NCBI GenBank assembly: GCA_030692685.1
Contig: JAUXZO010000163.1
Location: 1 to 36,886 of the forward strand
Direction: 5' to 3'
Length of the DNA stretch: 36,886 nucleotides
Origin: Acidovorax sp.
Lineage (GTDB): Bacteria > Pseudomonadota > Gammaproteobacteria > Burkholderiales > Burkholderiaceae_C
The notes beneath the pieces were generated by a model that made no database searches, was not told the DNA's origin, and saw only the letters and a program-made list of their open reading frames with translations. The position numbers were made by a program, and so were the translations under genes. This document shows positions 32,800 to 36,886 of the stretch, one piece after another; the stretch's first letter is position 1; each line of letters opens with the position of its first letter.

Positions 32800-33459
32800 T
32801 CATGCATCGCCGAGCTGCTGCTCTTGTGCCAGCTGGGCGCGGTAACGCTGCAGCATCGCCACTTGGGACTCAGGCTCGGTGTCCAGGCCCATCTGGTCGT
32901 GGATCATCTGGCCCATGGTGGGCAGTTGCGCTCGCTGCACCTGCGCATCGGCCGACCACAGCCGCGAGCGCATCAATGCCTTGGAGCAGTGCAAATACGC
33001 CTCGGCCACGCGCACTTCGATCACGAGCTTGGGACGCTGGCGCTCGGCCGTGAAGAAGTCGGTGTACAGCGGCTCATCCCGCAGGCGGGCCGAGCCGTTT
33101 ACCCGCAGGGTTTCGTCCACGCCCGGGATCATGAACAGCAGACCGATGCGCGGGTCTTCGAGCAGGTTGCTCAGGGTGTCGAGCCGGTTGTTGCCACTGC
33201 CGTCGGGCAGCAGCAGCGTGTGCGGGTCGGGTGACTTCGCAAAACCCGGGGCGCCACCACGGGGTGAGGCATCGAGCAGCGCCCCCACCACACCTCCCGC
33301 ACCATCCGCGCCGCCCGCACCGCCGGTGGCCACCACACAGAACGGCGACAGGGCAATAAAACGCTGGCAGTGCACATCCAGCTGTGGTTGCTGCTTGCGC
33401 AGGGCGCGCTCGCCGGGGGCGGCGTACAGAGTGCGAAGTTGTTCGAGGGTTTCAATCAT
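32800..33459 (-). CDS. Pyridoxamine 5'-phosphate oxidase-like FMN protein (MSMEG_1061-type)
   Basis: A 219-residue protein of the split-barrel flavin-binding fold. CQRFIALSPFCVVATG begins the barrel. DASPRGGAPGFAKSPD, LLLPDGSGNNRLDTLSNLLEDPRIGLLFMIPG and ETLRVNGSARL are the conserved FMN-binding and dimer segments of MSMEG_1061-type PPOX proteins. A Gly/Ala-rich stretch (GGAGGADGAGG, about 46-56) widens the first hairpin; relatives recalled from memory have a shorter turn there. Such proteins are FMN- or F420-like oxidoreductases of mostly unknown substrate. It stands alone on the minus strand. Confidence 0.87.
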   Translation of the reverse strand: MIETLEQLRTLYAAPGERALRKQQPQLDVHCQRFIALSPFCVVATGGAGGADGAGGVVGALLDASPRGGAPGFAKSPDPHTLLLPDGSGNNRLDTLSNLLEDPRIGLLFMIPGVDETLRVNGSARLRDEPLYTDFFTAERQRPKLVIEVRVAEAYLHCSKALMRSRLWSADAQVQRAQLPTMGQMIHDQMGLDTEPESQVAMLQRYRAQLAQEQQLGDA

Positions 33460-33562
33460 GGGGGGCCTGCAGAAGTGATGCGGTCAAGCGATGACAACGA
33501 AGGGGAACGGTTGGACCATGCGGAGGGCACACGTCACATGGCACGCGGTGGCATTCACACAC

Positions 33563-34618
33563 TCATTCGCAATGCACCGCAAACTCGAAATAGCCGGACC
33601 ACGCAGGATCAAACGCGATGGTCAGCTCCAGGGACTCGGCCTCGTCGCGCAGCAGCAAAGGCGCCAGTACTTGTTTGGCCAGTTGCTCATCGCCCACGTA
33701 ATACACGGCCTTGCGGCGCCCCGCGCGGGTCATGGTGTAGGCCATGATGCCCAGCTGCGGCAGCGCCAGCAAGGTGGCGGCCTGGTCTTGCAAATCCTGT
33801 ACGGCAGCCAGTGCATCGCGGGTGCCTACCGCCAGGTCCAGGCTCAGCGCGTAGGTCAGGTCTGCGCGCATGGCCACCGGGTTGGCGCTGCGGTTGACCA
33901 TGACGATGGCGGTGTCCCCGGTTTCATCGGTGTCGCCATCGCCACCGCCCTTTCCGCCGAACGACAGGGTCATGCCCGACCATTCGTGCTCGCCCATGGG
34001 GAAGTCGCTGGTGCGGCCCAGGGTGTCCACCCAGTAGCGATCGAACACCGGTGCAAACTGGCTCAGCGGAATCCACGCGGTCAGCGGGTCAGAGGCTTCT
34101 TCCACAAAGTCCACCGCCCCCACTTTCACGGCAAAGTCATATTCGCCCAGCACATGGTCGAGCATGATGAAGGCCATGTTGCGTGCGTGGTCCCAGTAGT
34201 CCTCAGGGATCTCGCGGCCAAAGCGGATCTCCAGCGCGGCCTGCCCGTCGTCTTGCCCGCAGGCAATCAACACATCGGACGTGGCCAGCTCGAACCCGTC
34301 CATGCCAATGGGAAAGTCCGGCTGTGTGGTGCGCTCGCGGAAAGCGCGCACGCGGTAGCTTGGCAACACAGGCGCAGCCGCCACCACCTGCATCAGCAGC
34401 GGAAAGTTGTCGGTGCTGCCATGGGCGGTGACGATGAGGTCTACTACCGCATCGTCTTCGCCGCCGGACATTTCCAGGGCCAGGCCCGCCAGATGGCGCT
34501 CGATGATTTCGTTGGCCGACTCGACCCGCTCGATCAACCGTTGGGCCTGGAGCGATGCCTGGGCATCATAAAAATCGCGCCAGAAGGCGGCAATCTCGAG
34601 AGAAGGTGTGCTGCTCAT
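33563..34618 (-). CDS. Hypothetical protein with DUF695-like C-terminus
   Basis: A 351-residue soluble, acidic protein. It starts at ATG 34618 (MSSTPSLEIAAFW); the long open frame upstream overlaps the thiolase gene and is spurious. The N-terminal half contains AFWRDFYDAQASLQAQRLIERVESANEIIERHL and a domain with VVDLIVTAHGSTDNFPLLMQVV. The C-terminal part, LGIMAYTMTRAGRRKAVYYVGDE, ELTIAFDPAWSGYFEF, resembles DUF695. No catalytic motif or signal is seen. The function is unknown, and I am only moderately sure of the DUF695 link. Confidence 0.7.
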   Translation of the reverse strand: MSSTPSLEIAAFWRDFYDAQASLQAQRLIERVESANEIIERHLAGLALEMSGGEDDAVVDLIVTAHGSTDNFPLLMQVVAAAPVLPSYRVRAFRERTTQPDFPIGMDGFELATSDVLIACGQDDGQAALEIRFGREIPEDYWDHARNMAFIMLDHVLGEYDFAVKVGAVDFVEEASDPLTAWIPLSQFAPVFDRYWVDTLGRTSDFPMGEHEWSGMTLSFGGKGGGDGDTDETGDTAIVMVNRSANPVAMRADLTYALSLDLAVGTRDALAAVQDLQDQAATLLALPQLGIMAYTMTRAGRRKAVYYVGDEQLAKQVLAPLLLRDEAESLELTIAFDPAWSGYFEFAVHCE

Positions 34619-34665
34619 CGCGGTCCTTGTGAAGAGACGGGAATCATCCCATCTCCTCGTTGGCG

Positions 34666-35859
34666 TCAAATGAGTTCGAGCGCCACAGCCGTCGCCTCGC
34701 CGCCGCCGATGCACAGCGTGGCCAGGCCCTTGGTCAGTCCACGGGCCTTGAGCGCATGGATCAGCGTGACCATGATGCGCGCACCGCTGGCTCCAATGGG
34801 GTGGCCCAGGGCGCAGGCGCCGCCGTTCACGTTGACCTTGTCGTGGGGCAGGTCCAGCTCTTTCATCAACGCCATGGGCACCACGGCGAAGGCTTCGTTG
34901 ATCTCCCACAGTTGCACGTCGCTTGCAGACCAGCCTGCTTTGGCCAATGCCTTTTGCGTGGCGCCCAGCGGGGCGGTGGCAAACCATTCGGGCTCTTGTG
35001 CATGGGTGGCGTGGCTCACGATGCGGGCCAGGGGCTTGCAGCCAAGCTTTTGTGCGGTGGATGCGCGCATCATCACCAGCGCGGCTGCGCCGTCGTTGAT
35101 GCTGGAGCTGGACGCGGCGGTGATGGTGCCGTCCTTCTTGAATGCGGGCTTGAGCGTGGGGATCTTTTCGAGCTTGACCTTGCCCGGGCCCTCATCGACC
35201 GACACCACGGTTTCGCCCGCACGGGTCTTGACGGTGACGGGCACGATCTCGGCCGCGAACGCGCCGGACTCGGTGGCGGCCTTGGCGCGCTGCACGCTGG
35301 CGGTGGCAAACGCGTCTTGCTGCTCGCGCGTGAAGCTGTACTTGGCGGCGCAGTCTTCACCAAAGGTGCCCATGGAACGGCCCGCCTCGTAGGCGTCTTC
35401 CAGGCCATCGAGCATCATGTGATCAAAAATCTTGTCGTGGCCCAGGCGGTAACCGCCCCGCGCCTTTTGCAGCAGGTAGGGTGCGTTGGTCATGCTCTCC
35501 ATGCCGCCCGCCACCATCACGTCGTGGGTGCCGGCCAGCAGCATGTCGTGCGCCATCATGGCGGCCTTCATGCCCGAGCCGCACATCTTGCTGAGCGTGA
35601 CCGCGCCCGCGCCCTTGGGCAGCCCGCCCTTGAAGGCCGCTTGGCGCGCAGGCGCCTGGCCCTGACCGGCCATCAGGCAGTTGCCAAACAGCACTTCGCC
35701 CACGGCGTCGGGCGAAACACCTGAGCGCTCCATGGCGGCCTTGATGGCTGCGCCGCCCAGGTCGTGGGCCGACAGGCTGGAGAAGTCGCCCTGCAGCGAT
35801 CCCATGGGGGTGCGTGCGGCGCCGACGATGACGATGGGGTCTTGTTGCGATGCGGACAT
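34666..35859 (-). CDS. Acetyl-CoA C-acetyltransferase (thiolase)
   Basis: A 397-residue cytosolic thiolase. SKMCGSGMKA carries acylated Cys93, GGACALGHPIGASGARI holds His353, and LCIGGGEA carries the proton-donor Cys383. The length and motifs match the biosynthetic/acetoacetyl-CoA (AtoB/PhaA-type) group. It could split acetoacetyl-CoA from leucine or fatty-acid breakdown, or condense acetyl-CoA for polyhydroxybutyrate. No acetoacetate-activating enzyme is adjacent. The gap to aceK (35860-35923) is short. Confidence 0.94.
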   Translation of the reverse strand: MSASQQDPIVIVGAARTPMGSLQGDFSSLSAHDLGGAAIKAAMERSGVSPDAVGEVLFGNCLMAGQGQAPARQAAFKGGLPKGAGAVTLSKMCGSGMKAAMMAHDMLLAGTHDVMVAGGMESMTNAPYLLQKARGGYRLGHDKIFDHMMLDGLEDAYEAGRSMGTFGEDCAAKYSFTREQQDAFATASVQRAKAATESGAFAAEIVPVTVKTRAGETVVSVDEGPGKVKLEKIPTLKPAFKKDGTITAASSSSINDGAAALVMMRASTAQKLGCKPLARIVSHATHAQEPEWFATAPLGATQKALAKAGWSASDVQLWEINEAFAVVPMALMKELDLPHDKVNVNGGACALGHPIGASGARIMVTLIHALKARGLTKGLATLCIGGGEATAVALELI

Positions 35860-35923
35860 GTTGGTGATCTCCTTGAAATGCTTTGGGGGTGATGAGAGTG
35901 AAAAGGGTGAAGCGTTGCGAACG

Positions 35924-36886
35924 CTAAGCGCCGTGAGCCAGCGTTAGACGGGCCGGGGTGCCCTGCCTGAAGCGCCGGTCTGTGTCATAGGGAAAAACGT
36001 CAAACATGTGGCCTGCCTGGATACGCTCTTTGTGCGACTGCCAGAAAGCAGCGTCCAGCAGGTCGGCGTGGTGCTGCATGAACACCTCGCGCACGGCATC
36101 GTTGCCGAGCAGGAAGGGGCCAAAGGTTTCGGGAAATACATCGCGCGGGCCCACGCTGTACCAGACCTCGCCGCTCATCTCTTCCTCTTCGTTGCGCGGG
36201 GTGGGCACGCGGCGGAAGTTGCAATCGGTGAGGTATTCGATCTCGTCGTAGTCGTAGAAAACGACCTTGCCGTTGCGCGTGATGCCGAAGTTCTTCCACA
36301 GCATATCGCCGGGGAAGATGTTGGCGGCCACCAGGTCTTTGATGGCGTTGCCGTATTCGATCACGGCACTAGCCATCTGCTGGTGTGCGCGCGGGTCTTG
36401 CAGGCCCGTGTCAAACGCCTCTTGCAAGTAGAGGTTGAGCGGGATCATCCGGCGCTCGATGTACAGGTGTTTGATGATGACCTCGGTCTGGCCATCGCCA
36501 TCGCGGTCGCTGATTTCGAGCTGGCTGGGGGCGAACTTCTCGATCTCGGCAATGAGGGCATCGTCAAACCGGTCGCGCGGAAAGGCGACTTCGCTGTACT
36601 CCAGCGTATCGGCCATGCGCCCCACGCGGTCGTGCTGCTTGACCAGCAGATACTTGGCCTTGATCTGCTCGCGCGTGGTTTCTTTTTGCGGCGGGTAGTA
36701 GTCCTTGATGAGCTTGAACACAAAAGGAAAACTGGGCAGGTCAAACACCAGCATCACCATGCCCTTGATGCCGGGGGCAATCCGGAACTGGTCGCTGGAG
36801 TGCTTCAGGTGGTAGAGAAAGTCGCGGTAGAACAGCGTCTTGCCCTGCTTGGCCAGGCCCAGCGCGTTGTAGATCTCGGCGCGCGG
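35924..36886 (-). CDS. aceK: Isocitrate dehydrogenase kinase/phosphatase, C-terminal part (5' end outside window)
   Basis: The frame is open to the right edge (321 residues visible), so the gene continues beyond the window. The fragment fits AceK, the bifunctional enzyme that phosphorylates and dephosphorylates isocitrate dehydrogenase to divert carbon into the glyoxylate shunt. [33 protein letters not shown] lies in the N-lobe of the kinase domain. [35 protein letters not shown] is the catalytic and metal-binding segment, which combines a kinase loop (Asp-Met-Leu-Trp-Lys-Asn) with the DYDE motif. The C-terminus is the usual helical end. The upstream regulatory domain is not visible. Confidence 0.95.
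   Translation of the reverse strand, partial: PRAEIYNALGLAKQGKTLFYRDFLYHLKHSSDQFRIAPGIKGMVMLVFDLPSFPFVFKLIKDYYPPQKETTREQIKAKYLLVKQHDRVGRMADTLEYSEVAFPRDRFDDALIAEIEKFAPSQLEISDRDGDGQTEVIIKHLYIERRMIPLNLYLQEAFDTGLQDPRAHQQMASAVIEYGNAIKDLVAANIFPGDMLWKNFGITRNGKVVFYDYDEIEYLTDCNFRRVPTPRNEEEEMSGEVWYSVGPRDVFPETFGPFLLGNDAVREVFMQHHADLLDAAFWQSHKERIQAGHMFDVFPYDTDRRFRQGTPARLTLAHGA

Noticed and set aside
32601..32807. A 68-codon minus-strand frame between the SDR and PPOX genes
   Set aside because: It is made of repeat R5 and the CCCCCTGAG element and has no ribosome site or similarity.
33563..34987. N-terminal extension of the DUF695-like protein to 474 residues
   Set aside because: Codons 1-123 overlap the thiolase gene in another frame and look random; MSSTPSLEIAAFW at 34618 is a natural start.
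33491..35392. A 633-codon plus-strand frame opposite the unknown protein and thiolase genes
   Set aside because: Its composition and the two well-supported genes on the other strand show it to be a shadow frame.

Overview
High-GC bacterial chromosome, most likely a betaproteobacterium of the order Burkholderiales, family Comamonadaceae (Acidovorax-like). This is inferred from the Liu (leucine/isovalerate) gene set, the AraC, MHS-transporter and AceK homologues, and short interspersed repeats of a style I associate with that family. No RNA gene, CRISPR array, prophage or insertion sequence was seen. Genes are densely packed and largely intact. The window cuts two genes, a solute-binding protein at the left edge and aceK at the right edge.

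Layout. (1) 1-1956 (+): two tandem paralogous ABC-type solute-binding proteins, separated by a 169-bp element with 15-bp perfect terminal inverted repeats. (2) 16601 down to 2193 (-): a run of 14 genes built around leucine/isovalerate catabolism. In transcription order: acyl-CoA synthetase, methylcrotonyl-CoA carboxylase beta, dienelactone-hydrolase-like protein, DinB-like protein, methylglutaconyl-CoA hydratase, DUF4126 membrane protein, methylcrotonyl-CoA carboxylase alpha, GhrA-like reductase, DUF3592 protein, HMG-CoA lyase, YbaK-like deacylase, DUF1289 protein, DsbA-fold isomerase, MHS-type MFS transporter. A divergent AraC-type regulator (16742-17830) is the likely controller. (3) 17961-19745: two small proteins of unknown role and a GST. 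(4) 24205 down to 19815 (-): alpha/beta hydrolase, DUF4197, YchJ-like, HAD phosphatase and a patatin lipoprotein. (5) 24448-26650 (+): DUF421, DUF2237 and a CsgG-like lipoprotein with a peptidoglycan-binding tail. (6) 26749-30550: a repeat-containing lipoprotein (-) divergent from a NarL-type response regulator and a membrane hybrid histidine kinase (+). (7) 36886 down to 30612 (-): aceK, thiolase, an unknown protein, a PPOX-like flavoprotein, an SDR and an acyl-CoA dehydrogenase.

How the genes work together. Methylcrotonyl-CoA is carboxylated (MCC alpha/beta), hydrated (LiuC) and cleaved (HMG-CoA lyase) to acetoacetate and acetyl-CoA. A thiolase and AceK, which controls isocitrate dehydrogenase and so the glyoxylate shunt, lie about 20 kb away and could handle the C2 products. 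The acyl-CoA dehydrogenase near 31 kb is not the canonical isovaleryl-CoA type by its catalytic-Glu motif, so that step is probably encoded elsewhere.

Most unusual observations: (a) five copies of an AGCGCTT-core palindromic repeat that sit exactly on gene boundaries and supply start codons, stop codons, an N-terminus and an internal stretch of MCC beta; (b) a 40-codon upstream ORF that copies the first 12 codons of a biotin carboxylase and ends inside the MCC alpha start codon; (c) a palindrome (ACCCKAC-N4-GTMGGGT) followed after the same spacing by GGGTGCAC, found only upstream of the two lipoprotein genes that flank or lie near the response-regulator/kinase pair, which suggests a small regulon; (d) two other hairpin repeat families at gene ends.
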